Below, piece by piece: positions 50,590 through 59,272 of a DNA stretch of 64,000 nt. A program made the translations under genes and the position numbers. The first letter of the stretch is position 1. Each line of letters starts with the position of its first letter. The stretch is from UBA7985 sp002690455 (GTDB taxonomy: Bacteria > Pseudomonadota > Alphaproteobacteria > UBA7985): NCBI GenBank assembly GCA_965662775.1, contig CBFIIW010000003.1:1-64000 (forward strand). Direction: 5' to 3'. The notes below the pieces were generated by a model. That model did no database searches. It saw nothing but the letters and a program-made list of their open reading frames with translations, and had not been told where the DNA came from.

Positions 50590-52458
50590 TTGTTACGGTT
50601 CACTCGACACAGCCTGCGCCCATCAGCGTGCTTAACGCTGCTCACCGCACTTTTTTTGTTTGGGCTTATGACGGCACAAAGTTCGGGCAAGGCGGCTGCT
50701 CAATCGCCCGGAGCGCTGGTTTCTGCTGAATTGCGCCACGCCTTTGGCCTGCTTGGTCCCCTGCCACTGAACGCTGCGGCTGTTTCTGAGGATGCCTTGG
50801 GGGCTGTGATGGCCGATGCGAGCCTGTTCGGCGTACCGCTGGGTGATCTGTCGCTCGACGCGGTGCCACTGGGCGAGGGCCTCTGGGCTGTGCAGAGCCG
50901 CGAATGGACCGCCGCGGGTGGTGGCAACCCCGGCGTTGGTCTCTGGCAGTTGCAGGGCACGTGGGACCAGAGTTTGAGTGGTTATCAGCAGCTCGACTAT
51001 CGCGCACAGGATTGGCGGCTTTTGACCTCCGCCGGCCACAGCATTGCTATCGCAGACTTGAGCATGATCGCCTCCCCTGACGGTTACCGGCTGCAAGCGC
51101 GCGACGTGGAGATCAGTGGTGGCAGCCCTGCTGAGGCTGAAGGTGAGCCCGATACGACCTTCCGTTACGTTATTGGCGACGTTCTCTACGAAAGCCAATG
51201 GCAAGGTGGCGCGCCAGGTGCGGCTTACGCAAGCCTTGGCCGGGCTTTCGATTTTCGTTTCCTCGGCGCCAGCCAGGATGGTGGCGAAGCGCTGATCGGG
51301 GCGACGCTCGCGCACTTGCAGTCGCTCTACCTGCCCGCGACGTCTTCCGCGACCACGCTCGAAATTCGCGATATGAGCCTGTCACTGGGGTCCCTCGGAC
51401 TGAATCTGCAAGTCGATCACTTGTCCTTGCCCGCGACCTCAAGCGGCGAGGGACAAAAGACCCAAGCATTGCAGCTGGTGATGGAGGGGCTGGATATCCA
51501 GCGACGGGAAGACTACGCGCGTCTGGGGCAGGCGCAATTGGGCATTGATGTCAGCGCCGCAGATGTCGCCGGCTTCACGGCAGCCCTCGCCGCGTTGTTC
51601 ACCGACGCCGAGCCGGGCAGCAGCTGGCAGGTGCTGGCCGATATCTTCCTGTTCTTCGACAACTTGCAGGTTGATGGCATGGCCCGCGAGATGGTTTTCG
51701 CACTCCCTGACCGGATGTTTTCGGTCAGCATGAATGATGTCGTAGGGCGTTTACAGCTCAGCGATATGCGGATGGACGGTGCAACGATGACCGTGCAAGT
51801 GCGTTCCGATGGTATTACCCTCGACGCGATTGAAACACCGGATGGTGTCCAGCCTGACCCGATTGTGATCCCGGCCGTGATCCCCGTCCTGGGGGGCCGG
51901 CTGGTTCGCTTTGACCCGCTTTCACAGAGCCTAGTTCCGTCTCAACTCACTACCACTGTTGAGATCACGGCCCTGCCGATGGCGAACCTGCGGGATACCC
52001 TTGGCAGCCTACCCAGAGCGGGGTCATTCGGGGACCCTGGTACTCTGTTTCGCTCGCTTGCGGCTGGTGCATTCGGCATGATTACCCCCTTTTTGATCCA
52101 GCCGCCCATAATTACGATCAAGGATACCGCGGCATCAGCAGCCGATTACACCATGCGCCTCGAAGGCTCGCACCAGGTCATGCCGATCCCGCCTCTGTTC
52201 GGGTTTGGGACTTTCCTTGTCGAAATTTCTGGGCTTGATGCCGTGCAGCAGCGGTCGTCGCAGACGGCCGCCGCCGCGGCTGCGATCAACGGTGAAGACG
52301 TTCAGGGGATGCAGGATTACAGTGGGCAGATCGCAGACTGGGCCAGCCGTCTCGGCGCGTACGGGGACGTGACAGGCAACGACCAGCGCCGCTACGCGTT
52401 GGAGCTGAGCCAGCTGGGTGAAGTTGTGCTCAACGGCACTGTTATCGCGCCACAATAA
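50590..52458 (+). CDS. Large secreted protein, paralogue of the next gene
   Basis: From TTG 50590, with a perfect AGGAGGT 6 nt upstream, this has 622 residues. A signal peptide (ACLTLLTALFLFGLMTAQ) is followed by beta-rich sequence of alternating hydrophobic residues, which recalls lipid-handling or DUF945/DUF2125-like periplasmic proteins. No named domain is recognised. The C-terminal 130 residues (from PPIITIKDTAASAADY, with FGTFLVEISGLDAVQQ and a long helical stretch) match the same region of the downstream protein in pattern. Envelope role inferred only from the signal peptide and neighbours (FtsEX, PlsC, ZapE). Confidence 0.7.
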   Translation: MLRFTRHSLRPSACLTLLTALFLFGLMTAQSSGKAAAQSPGALVSAELRHAFGLLGPLPLNAAAVSEDALGAVMADASLFGVPLGDLSLDAVPLGEGLWAVQSREWTAAGGGNPGVGLWQLQGTWDQSLSGYQQLDYRAQDWRLLTSAGHSIAIADLSMIASPDGYRLQARDVEISGGSPAEAEGEPDTTFRYVIGDVLYESQWQGGAPGAAYASLGRAFDFRFLGASQDGGEALIGATLAHLQSLYLPATSSATTLEIRDMSLSLGSLGLNLQVDHLSLPATSSGEGQKTQALQLVMEGLDIQRREDYARLGQAQLGIDVSAADVAGFTAALAALFTDAEPGSSWQVLADIFLFFDNLQVDGMAREMVFALPDRMFSVSMNDVVGRLQLSDMRMDGATMTVQVRSDGITLDAIETPDGVQPDPIVIPAVIPVLGGRLVRFDPLSQSLVPSQLTTTVEITALPMANLRDTLGSLPRAGSFGDPGTLFRSLAAGAFGMITPFLIQPPIITIKDTAASAADYTMRLEGSHQVMPIPPLFGFGTFLVEISGLDAVQQRSSQTAAAAAAINGEDVQGMQDYSGQIADWASRLGAYGDVTGNDQRRYALELSQLGEVVLNGTVIAPQ

Positions 52459-52581
52459 CTTTATTGGAGATAAGACTAGATTTTTTAATTAAAAAAAGAC
52501 ATCCTGATTTCAGTTCATACAATCTGAAATAGTATTATGTTTGCAGGGAGTTCAGGGGCTCGAAATCGCGAAGAGGCAAGT

Positions 52582-54990
52582 ATGTTTAAGGTCCGTCTAA
52601 AGCTGTTGTTTTTAAAACCAACGCAGCAGCGACGGTTATTGCCGGAAAGTGACTGTCTAGGCCGCTGGTTGAGCTTGCTATCATTTGTCGTGCTGGCGTT
52701 CTTGCCCCTGCGAGCTGCCGGCGAAACGGCCGACACGCGGACAGTCGGTGCCGAAGTTGGGCCAAGCGCTGCCCTCAGCTCGACCGAGGTTGCGGCTTTA
52801 CTTGAGCAGGTACAGCAGCATCCGATTTCTCTGTTCCTTTCACTGCCCGTCACTGCGGATACCTTTATCGTTAAGGCAGCTGATGACGAGGGGGCCGATC
52901 AGGCGGAGGCTTTTGAGATCACCGCGCCGAACGTAAAACTGGGTGAGCGGGCATTGGGTGACCTGGTTTTCAACGCCGTTGCCCACGATAACGGTCTATT
53001 GGTGAGCATGGATCTTTTGCCTCTGCTCAGCGGATATTTCGAAGGAATAGACAGCACGATCGACGCCAATGCGCTCAATCTGAAACTCGTCATCGACCAA
53101 GGCTCGACGCATTTCTCGCAATTGTCCCTCGAGATGCATGGCTTTCGCCTAACGCATGCCGACGGCACGCCGGAACGCAGCGTCCTCAGTTTAGATCACC
53201 TCAACTTTGCTATCGATGATGCTGACGGGCAGGTACTTATTGAGACATCGTTTGACGTGCAGGGACTGTCACTCATCATCGATGGTAAACCCGTTATTGA
53301 ACTGGATAGCCTTCAAGGCTCGTTCCAGTCTCCCCGAGCGCTGGGGAAATTCCTGCACGAAGAGCTCAATCATGGCGTGAAGCTTGGCTTGGCAAGTCTT
53401 GCTGGTCTGGCCGATCCAGTGGACATTATTCCAGACCTGCTGGAGCGCTGGGCCCCGATGTTTGAAATGGAACCAGTGGCCCAACAAAGCACTCTGAGCA
53501 TGGGTCCGCTGTCAATTTATACAAACGGATCGAAGGTCAAATGGCACCTTGAGGGCCTGAGCGCGCGGGGTGACTTCGACCCAGTGGCAAGCGAAGCCCG
53601 AACCGAAATCCAGCTCGCCAAACTGCGAACTGATCTCATCGACGTCGAAGCCGACAAAAACGTTACGCTTCTATACTGGGACGGTGCCGAAGTCACCTCG
53701 CTGCTCCGGCACAAGCCCGGAAAAGACAACCGCTTTATCGCTGACATCTTGCGCGCGACCGCTGCAGATCTGCGCGTTGTCTATGCTGAAGCTGAGGATG
53801 AGGCCGGACGCGTTCTTGGGCTGATCGCGGTGATCGGGCATCATGGCAAAGATCTGATTGATGGCGTCATCAGCCGTCAGGATCGGAACTGGCAGGAAAC
53901 GACAATAAGCAGCGTAAATGCTGACTTTTCGTCTGTGGCTATGCCTCTGCGAGCCGGACTAGAGCAAATAACGATCACTTCGGATCTCGATTTCAGTACC
54001 GGTACGGACGTACAATCGATATCTCTTTCCCTGCAAGGCGTTGAGATCGATGGGCCGGAAGCGGGGTGGTCCGTGACACTCGGTGAACATCGATACGAAA
54101 CTCAAGTTACGGGCTTGTTGACCGCATTTCGGGGTCGGCTGAATTCGCTTGCCAGCGGTGAGATCACGATGGGAGATTTTGTCCGCGTTGGGCTAGCCGT
54201 ATACCTGCCAGCGTTTTCGATTTCCTTCGATGATTTGGCGGTGCAGAGTAAGGTGCCTGAACGTGATGCTAACTTTGATTTGCGGCTTGATCGGGTGGAA
54301 CTGGCCTTCGATGTGAACAACCCGCTGACCGACGATGCGCGACTAGGGCTACGCTTTGAGCAGTCTGGGGTAAACTTGGCATTGGAAGGAGAATTTAATA
54401 TCGATTCTTCTATACTAGATCTAGCGCTGGGTAGGGACGGCGAACCAGGATTGCTACCCAACGACATTCACCTCGAAGTCGCACTGGACGCTATTTCCAT
54501 GGGCCAGCTTCTGGCCGTTGCCGACACCATCACGTTGCCGCTCGATGAAGCGGAGGACATATCGGAGGTGTTTGAAGAGCGATTGGGACTGTATGGGGTT
54601 GCTCTGCTTTCGCCGTTCCTAAGTGCGCCGCCGAACTTGGTGGTCTCCCCGTCCTACATACGTGGCGGGCTGGTCGAAGCGGAAGCAAAAGGCAGTTTTG
54701 CTATTTCGCCGTTGAGCCCACCGACCTTCGCGGAAGGGCAAACCGAAATCCGCGTTACCGGCCTCGGCGCGTTAACGCAACTGGCACAAGAACAGTCCGC
54801 TGCCCTCAATGCGATAGGCACAGATCAGGCGCAGGCGTCGATCCAATTGTTGTCGCAGGTTATTGGCCTTGCCATGGTCGCCAGCAGCCTTGGTGTGCCT
54901 GAAGCCGATGGCGATGTGCTGAGCTTTGTGCTGGAGGCGTCATCAGGTAGCCCGCTGACCATAAACGGGTTACCGCTCGACATGAATTGA
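52582..54990 (+). CDS. Large secreted protein, paralogue of the previous gene
   Basis: This 802-residue protein starts at ATG 52582 with AAGAGG 5 nt upstream. A hydrophobic export segment (LSLLSFVVLAFLPLRAA) follows a basic tail of about 25 residues. The rest is beta-rich, without Cys clusters or enzyme motifs. Its C-terminal part (PNLVVSPSYIRGGLVEAEAKG, FAEGQTEIRVTGLGALTQLA, then SFVLEASSGSPLTINGLPL) parallels the end of the upstream protein. The two genes are separated by 123 AT-rich bases including TTTTTTAATTAAAAAAA. Function unknown. Confidence 0.7.
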   Translation: MFKVRLKLLFLKPTQQRRLLPESDCLGRWLSLLSFVVLAFLPLRAAGETADTRTVGAEVGPSAALSSTEVAALLEQVQQHPISLFLSLPVTADTFIVKAADDEGADQAEAFEITAPNVKLGERALGDLVFNAVAHDNGLLVSMDLLPLLSGYFEGIDSTIDANALNLKLVIDQGSTHFSQLSLEMHGFRLTHADGTPERSVLSLDHLNFAIDDADGQVLIETSFDVQGLSLIIDGKPVIELDSLQGSFQSPRALGKFLHEELNHGVKLGLASLAGLADPVDIIPDLLERWAPMFEMEPVAQQSTLSMGPLSIYTNGSKVKWHLEGLSARGDFDPVASEARTEIQLAKLRTDLIDVEADKNVTLLYWDGAEVTSLLRHKPGKDNRFIADILRATAADLRVVYAEAEDEAGRVLGLIAVIGHHGKDLIDGVISRQDRNWQETTISSVNADFSSVAMPLRAGLEQITITSDLDFSTGTDVQSISLSLQGVEIDGPEAGWSVTLGEHRYETQVTGLLTAFRGRLNSLASGEITMGDFVRVGLAVYLPAFSISFDDLAVQSKVPERDANFDLRLDRVELAFDVNNPLTDDARLGLRFEQSGVNLALEGEFNIDSSILDLALGRDGEPGLLPNDIHLEVALDAISMGQLLAVADTITLPLDEAEDISEVFEERLGLYGVALLSPFLSAPPNLVVSPSYIRGGLVEAEAKGSFAISPLSPPTFAEGQTEIRVTGLGALTQLAQEQSAALNAIGTDQAQASIQLLSQVIGLAMVASSLGVPEADGDVLSFVLEASSGSPLTINGLPLDMN

Positions 54991-55043
54991 CACGCCGAAG
55001 GCTGCGCCTTTCCCCCGCCGTCGTTTCGGGCTAACGAAGGGCT

Positions 55044-56360
55044 ATGACGCCGCAAACACAATCCCCGCTGGACGCCTATGAAAGCGCACTGGCTGCTGAT
55101 GAGCTGCGACCGCAAGTCGCTCAGCGCCGCGCGGTCGAAGCGCTCGAAGACCTATACCGTACGTTGTCGCTACCCCCTGCGATCCAGAGGCGGCGGCGGA
55201 ATGCGGCTGCGCGGGCGAGACGACAGCAGGCCTTGCGGGCTGCGGGTCAGCAACCGTCAAAGCGGCCGGGGGGGCTGCTGCGCTGGTTATCAGATTTACT
55301 GACCGGTCAGCGTGCCGACCCAGCAGAAACGCAACGGACAGCCGGTGAAGCGGCAGATGCAGCTTCTTTCGCTCGAAGCCTGTACCTGTTCGGGCCAGTT
55401 GGTCGCGGTAAGACAACGGCCATGGATTTCTTTTATCGGGCGTTGGGTCCAAAGCTGGCACAGCGCCGCCACTTCCATGAATTTATGAGCGCACTGCACG
55501 CTGATATCCATGCTCGGCGGGAGCAGGGCGACGCGCGTGGTGATGCCGCCGCCCGCTTTGCGCGAGCGCAGGCCAAGCGCGCCAAGGTGCTGTGCTTCGA
55601 TGAATTCTTTGTTAACAACATTGCGGATGCGACGTTGCTTGGCCGGGTGCTGGCGGTTCTGCTCGATGAGGGTGTGACGGTTGTGACCACCTCAAATCAG
55701 GCACCAGACGAACTTTACCCCGGAGGTCTGAAGCGGGATTTGTTCTTGCCCACAATCGCACTGATTGAGCGTGAATTCGATGTCATCAACCTTGATCACG
55801 CACAGGACTACCGACTGACCGGTGTGGCGGATACCGAAGCCTGGCAGCACCCGCTGGATGCCCATTCGGCGCGACTGTTCCGGGGTTTGTTCGAGCGAGA
55901 GGCCGGGCGTCCGGTGGGGGAACCACTGCAATTGAGCCTTTTGGGTCGGAGTTTAGAAGTGCCCGAGGCCGTCGGGAAGACGGCACTGTTCCGCTTTGCC
56001 GATTTGTGTGATGCGCCGCTAGGGCGGGATGACTTCCACTTGCTGGCGCAATCCTTTGACCGTGTGTTCATCGATGAGATCCCGGTGATCCGTTACGCAA
56101 ACCGCGAAAGCGGTGAACGATTCCGGGTGCTGATCGACGTGCTCTATGAAGCCGGGACCTGCGTCTTCAGCCGGGCCGAAGAGCCGATCGGGGAACTGAT
56201 CCGGCTTGAGGAGCATGAAATGCCGCCCTTTCTTCGTACCCAGTCCCGGTTGGTCGAGATGCAGAACCTCGCCTATCGGCAGGCGAAATCGTCAGAATCG
56301 AAGCAACCGGCACCCTCAAGACCGTCAAGGTCACGTAAGCCTCGCAGCAAGGCGAAATAG
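55044..56360 (+). CDS. zapE: Cell division ATPase ZapE (AFG1-like)
   Basis: This 438-residue P-loop ATPase of the AFG1/LACE1 family has Walker A GPVGRGKT (117-124), HFHEFMSALH, Walker B VLCFDEFFVNNIADA, and VVTTSNQAPDELYPGGLKR, all family signatures. ZapE associates with the Z-ring in E. coli under low oxygen or heat; mitochondrial AFG1 aids protein quality control. An insert of about 40 residues precedes Walker A. ATG 55044 has AAGGG about 8 bases upstream. Confidence 0.94.
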   Translation: MTPQTQSPLDAYESALAADELRPQVAQRRAVEALEDLYRTLSLPPAIQRRRRNAAARARRQQALRAAGQQPSKRPGGLLRWLSDLLTGQRADPAETQRTAGEAADAASFARSLYLFGPVGRGKTTAMDFFYRALGPKLAQRRHFHEFMSALHADIHARREQGDARGDAAARFARAQAKRAKVLCFDEFFVNNIADATLLGRVLAVLLDEGVTVVTTSNQAPDELYPGGLKRDLFLPTIALIEREFDVINLDHAQDYRLTGVADTEAWQHPLDAHSARLFRGLFEREAGRPVGEPLQLSLLGRSLEVPEAVGKTALFRFADLCDAPLGRDDFHLLAQSFDRVFIDEIPVIRYANRESGERFRVLIDVLYEAGTCVFSRAEEPIGELIRLEEHEMPPFLRTQSRLVEMQNLAYRQAKSSESKQPAPSRPSRSRKPRSKAK

Positions 56361-56380
56361 GCGAGCCCCACTGTATTACA

Positions 56381-56953
56381 TCAGTCGCGAGAGGCTCCGG
56401 GCACCCAAAGAACGTCAGACGTGCCGTCGTCGTTGCAAATCCGTGCGAGGACGAACATCAGATCCGATAGTCGGTTCAGGTAACGGATGGCCTCGGGGTT
56501 GATATCAACCTTGTCGCCCAATTCGACGGTCAGCCGCTCGGCGCGGCGAACCACTGTCCGGCTGAGGTGAAATTGTGTGGCTGCTGCGCTTCCTCCAGGC
56601 AGAATGAATGAAGTCAGCGGTTGCAGCCGCGCGTTGTAGTTGTCGATGTCGGTTTCGAGCTTTTCAACCTGCCCCTCGGTCATCCGCAGCGGCTCGTAGG
56701 AGAGTTCAGCATCCAGCGGCGTCGCTAAATCTGCGCCCAAATCGAACATGTCATTTTGGACCCGAGCGATGATCCGATCGATGTCGGGCCAGGGGTCGAG
56801 CGTCAAACGCACCATGCCAAGCACGGCGTTCGCTTCATCAACGGTGCCGTAAGCTTCGACCCGCAGGTCGTATTTGGCAACCCGAGTTCCTGTCGACAGG
56901 CTGGTTTTGCCCTTGTCGCCGCCCTTCGTATAAATACGCGTCAGCTCAACCAC
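56381..56953 (-). CDS. PduO-type cob(I)alamin adenosyltransferase
   Basis: It transfers the adenosyl group of ATP to cob(I)alamin, forming coenzyme B12. The 190-residue product has TRIYTKGGDKGKTSL (ATP loop), RVEAYGTVDEANAVLG, VVRRAER and the C-terminal NRLSDLMFVLARICN. GTG 56953 lies 2 bases after the stop of the small upstream gene, which supports this start over the in-frame one at 57019. No cobalamin riboswitch is seen. Confidence 0.94.
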   Translation of the reverse strand: MVELTRIYTKGGDKGKTSLSTGTRVAKYDLRVEAYGTVDEANAVLGMVRLTLDPWPDIDRIIARVQNDMFDLGADLATPLDAELSYEPLRMTEGQVEKLETDIDNYNARLQPLTSFILPGGSAAATQFHLSRTVVRRAERLTVELGDKVDINPEAIRYLNRLSDLMFVLARICNDDGTSDVLWVPGASRD

Positions 56954-56955
56954 GG

Positions 56956-57159
56956 TCAGTTGCCGATCCCACCGGTGAAAAATAGCAGCAGCAGCGAGAT
57001 CACGGTTCCGGCCTGACACACTGTCCGGGCCCGCATCAGCAGATTACCGTACTTGTCGTTGAAGATGCCGCCACGGCCCATTGCAAAGGCCCCGACCAGC
57101 ATGGAGACCAGTGTTCCGATCAGGAAGACACCGGTTAAAATCAAAAATATTGTGTTCAT
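56956..57159 (-). CDS. Twin transmembrane helix small protein (HIG1-like)
   Basis: This 67-residue protein has two TM helices (IFLILTGVFLIGTLVSMLVGA and GTVISLLLLFF) joined by a loop with GRGGIFNDKYGNLLMRARTV. It matches the small twin-TM/HIG1-like proteins that precede cobalamin adenosyltransferase genes in alphaproteobacteria. Function unknown. Stop and next start are 2 bases apart, so the two are in one operon. Confidence 0.85.
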   Translation of the reverse strand: MNTIFLILTGVFLIGTLVSMLVGAFAMGRGGIFNDKYGNLLMRARTVCQAGTVISLLLLFFTGGIGN

Positions 57160-57300
57160 GACAACTCAAGTGGTGTGTGCAGTCGTAAAGTCAGCCGCTG
57201 GCAGAAAAGAAAGTCGAAAGCTGCGGCAATCGACCCCGTAACCGAGACCTACTTCCCGGTTTTTGCGACAGGGAGAAGGGTTTTTGTGCTTCCCGTCGGG

Positions 57301-57918
57301 TTACTGACCGACCGGAATTAGAGTGAAACTGTCGTAGTGGTCGACCGTGATCCATATTGCACTATCGTCGGTCCGGGCGCGGTCATAAACGATGCGCGCT
57401 GCGCCGCGAAAGCCTTGGACATAATCAAGATCTGCGACCGCGTAGCTGTTTGCGGGCCGAGCGGGGAGTAAGCCTTCGCGGTTGCCGAAGATATCCCCCC
57501 CCACTGCGCCGTCGGGGTCGATATCATCGATTGTTTGCCCCGATGATTTCCAGCCTAAATCTCGGGCTTGTGCCTTGGTCATGTAACAGTCAGGCAATCG
57601 CCCTTCACGCTGCAGAAAGGTGGTGACTTGCGCGAAGGCGTAGGGGAAATCTAGCCCTTGGGCCAGTCCGAAGGCAGTGCGAGCCTCGACCACCGGGCCG
57701 CCTATTTCAAGATCGTGACCGCAGACCTCGGCTGCGGCTGCGGCCTCCTCGAAGCGGGTGAGATCAGTCTCCGTCAAGGCGAGCGTTGCTTGACGACCGG
57801 TATCCTGTGGCAGAAAGGCTGGCAGCAGAACAAACAGCACAAAGCCAAAAACCGCCGCCAGCAGCGCAGCGCCACCGGCTAAGCTGACCAGTCGATGCGG
57901 CAAGGGTCGGTTCAACAT
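57301..57918 (-). CDS. Membrane-anchored barnase-fold protein, catalytic Glu missing
   Basis: This 205-residue protein starts at ATG 57918 with AGAGGAG 9 nt upstream. A TM anchor or uncleaved signal lies at about 11-37, then about 60 residues of linker, then a microbial ribonuclease (barnase/RNase Sa) domain: LPDCYMTKAQARDLGW, GGDIFGNREG, GFRGAARIVY and VDHYDSFTLI. Aligned with barnase by eye, Arg87 is kept (R175) and His102 is kept (H194), but the general base Glu73 falls on V161. Two Cys (C66, C111) may form a disulfide. RNase activity is doubtful. No barstar-like gene is adjacent. Confidence 0.88.
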   Translation of the reverse strand: MLNRPLPHRLVSLAGGAALLAAVFGFVLFVLLPAFLPQDTGRQATLALTETDLTRFEEAAAAAEVCGHDLEIGGPVVEARTAFGLAQGLDFPYAFAQVTTFLQREGRLPDCYMTKAQARDLGWKSSGQTIDDIDPDGAVGGDIFGNREGLLPARPANSYAVADLDYVQGFRGAARIVYDRARTDDSAIWITVDHYDSFTLIPVGQ

Positions 57919-58033
57919 CTGGCGGTTCTCCTCTGGCACAATCCGTGGTTTCATTTACGGCATCAGGGCGATGGGGCGCTCTGCAGCTTTGCGGATCATG
58001 CCCTGGTGCCTGCGTTTGTATCGGATGCGCATC

Positions 58034-59272
58034 ATGGATCAACTGCCTGTTTCACCGCTCAAGCCTGCTGACATGCCGGCGCTTCCTGTCCTGTCGGGAT
58101 TACGGGTTGCGACCGGAAATTCCGGCACGCGGTACCAGGGACGGAACGATGTCACCCTGTTTGTACTGCCGGAAAATACGGCTGTGGCTGGGGTTTTCAC
58201 CCGATCAAAATGCCCAAGCGCGCCCGTGGACTGGTGTCGCAGCGTGTTGAAAGGCGAAGCTGGCGCTCAGGGTGCCCGAGCGTTGCTCATCAATGCGGGT
58301 AACGCCAATGCCTTTACCGGTGCGGTCGGTGCACATGCTTGCACGCATACGGCCGGGGCAGTGGCTCAGGTGTTGGGCTGCAAGCCCGAAGCCGTTCTGC
58401 TGTCCTCCACCGGCGTGATTGGCGAGCCGCTGGAGGCTGAGGCCATCGCCGCGGCGGCACAGCAACTCGCCAAGGTAGCCACTCCTGCGCCGCTAGAAGC
58501 GGCCGCTGCCGCCATCGCGACCACCGATACGTTTGCCAAGTGGGCGCGGTCCGAAGCCAGTTGCGCCGACGGGGCAACCGTGTCTGTGGTGGGCATTGCC
58601 AAAGGCTCGGGCATGATCGCGCCGGATATGGCGACCATGCTTGGCTACGTGTTCGTTGATGCTACGCTTGAAACTGCCTGGCTGCAGGCTGTGCTGAGTC
58701 GAGTCACCGACCAGACCTTTAACGCCATGACCGTCGATAGTGATACTTCGACCAGCGACACAGTGCTGGCTTTCGGTCTCGGCAGCGGCAGGTCCGTTGG
58801 ACCGTCGGCCGATCTCGACGCCATTGAAGCTGCCATTTTCAGCGTCTGTGACCAGCTTGCGGAGCAGATTGCGCGTGATGGCGAAGGAGCCAGCAAGTTG
58901 ATTACCATCACTGTCGAAGGGGCGGACAGTGACGCTGCAGCGCGGGTGATCGGGCTGTCCATTGCCAATTCACCGCTGGTCAAGACCGCCATTGCCGGTG
59001 AAGACGCCAACTGGGGCCGCGTGGTTATGGCAGTCGGCAAGGCTGGGGAAGCCGCAGACCGTGACCAGCTCGCCATCTGGTTCGGTCCGCATCAGGTTGC
59101 CCGCAACGGTCTGCGTGATCCGGGTTACAGCGAAGATGCAGTCTCCGCTTACATGACAGCCGATGAAATCGATGTCCGCGTCGCACTCGGCCTAGGAAGC
59201 GGACAGGCGCGGGTGCGCACCTGCGACCTGACCCATGGTTACATCAGTATCAATGCGGACTATCGGTCATGA
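58034..59272 (+). CDS. argJ: Bifunctional ornithine acetyltransferase / N-acetylglutamate synthase
   Basis: ArgJ recycles acetyl groups in arginine synthesis, making N-acetylglutamate and ornithine. The 412-residue precursor self-cleaves before Thr in GMIAPDMATMLGYV. NAGNANAFTG and AGEDANWGRVVMAVGKAG are also diagnostic. ATG 58034 fits the family start; the frame from 57971 adds 21 residues. It overlaps the next gene by four bases. Confidence 0.95.
   Translation: MDQLPVSPLKPADMPALPVLSGLRVATGNSGTRYQGRNDVTLFVLPENTAVAGVFTRSKCPSAPVDWCRSVLKGEAGAQGARALLINAGNANAFTGAVGAHACTHTAGAVAQVLGCKPEAVLLSSTGVIGEPLEAEAIAAAAQQLAKVATPAPLEAAAAAIATTDTFAKWARSEASCADGATVSVVGIAKGSGMIAPDMATMLGYVFVDATLETAWLQAVLSRVTDQTFNAMTVDSDTSTSDTVLAFGLGSGRSVGPSADLDAIEAAIFSVCDQLAEQIARDGEGASKLITITVEGADSDAAARVIGLSIANSPLVKTAIAGEDANWGRVVMAVGKAGEAADRDQLAIWFGPHQVARNGLRDPGYSEDAVSAYMTADEIDVRVALGLGSGQARVRTCDLTHGYISINADYRS

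Noticed and set aside
57160..57300. Cobalamin riboswitch before the adenosyltransferase operon
   Set aside because: The 140-base leader contains no recognisable B12-box or the expected stems.
57919..58033. Barstar-like inhibitor gene for the barnase-fold protein
   Set aside because: Only a short divergent promoter region lies here; neither neighbour resembles barstar.
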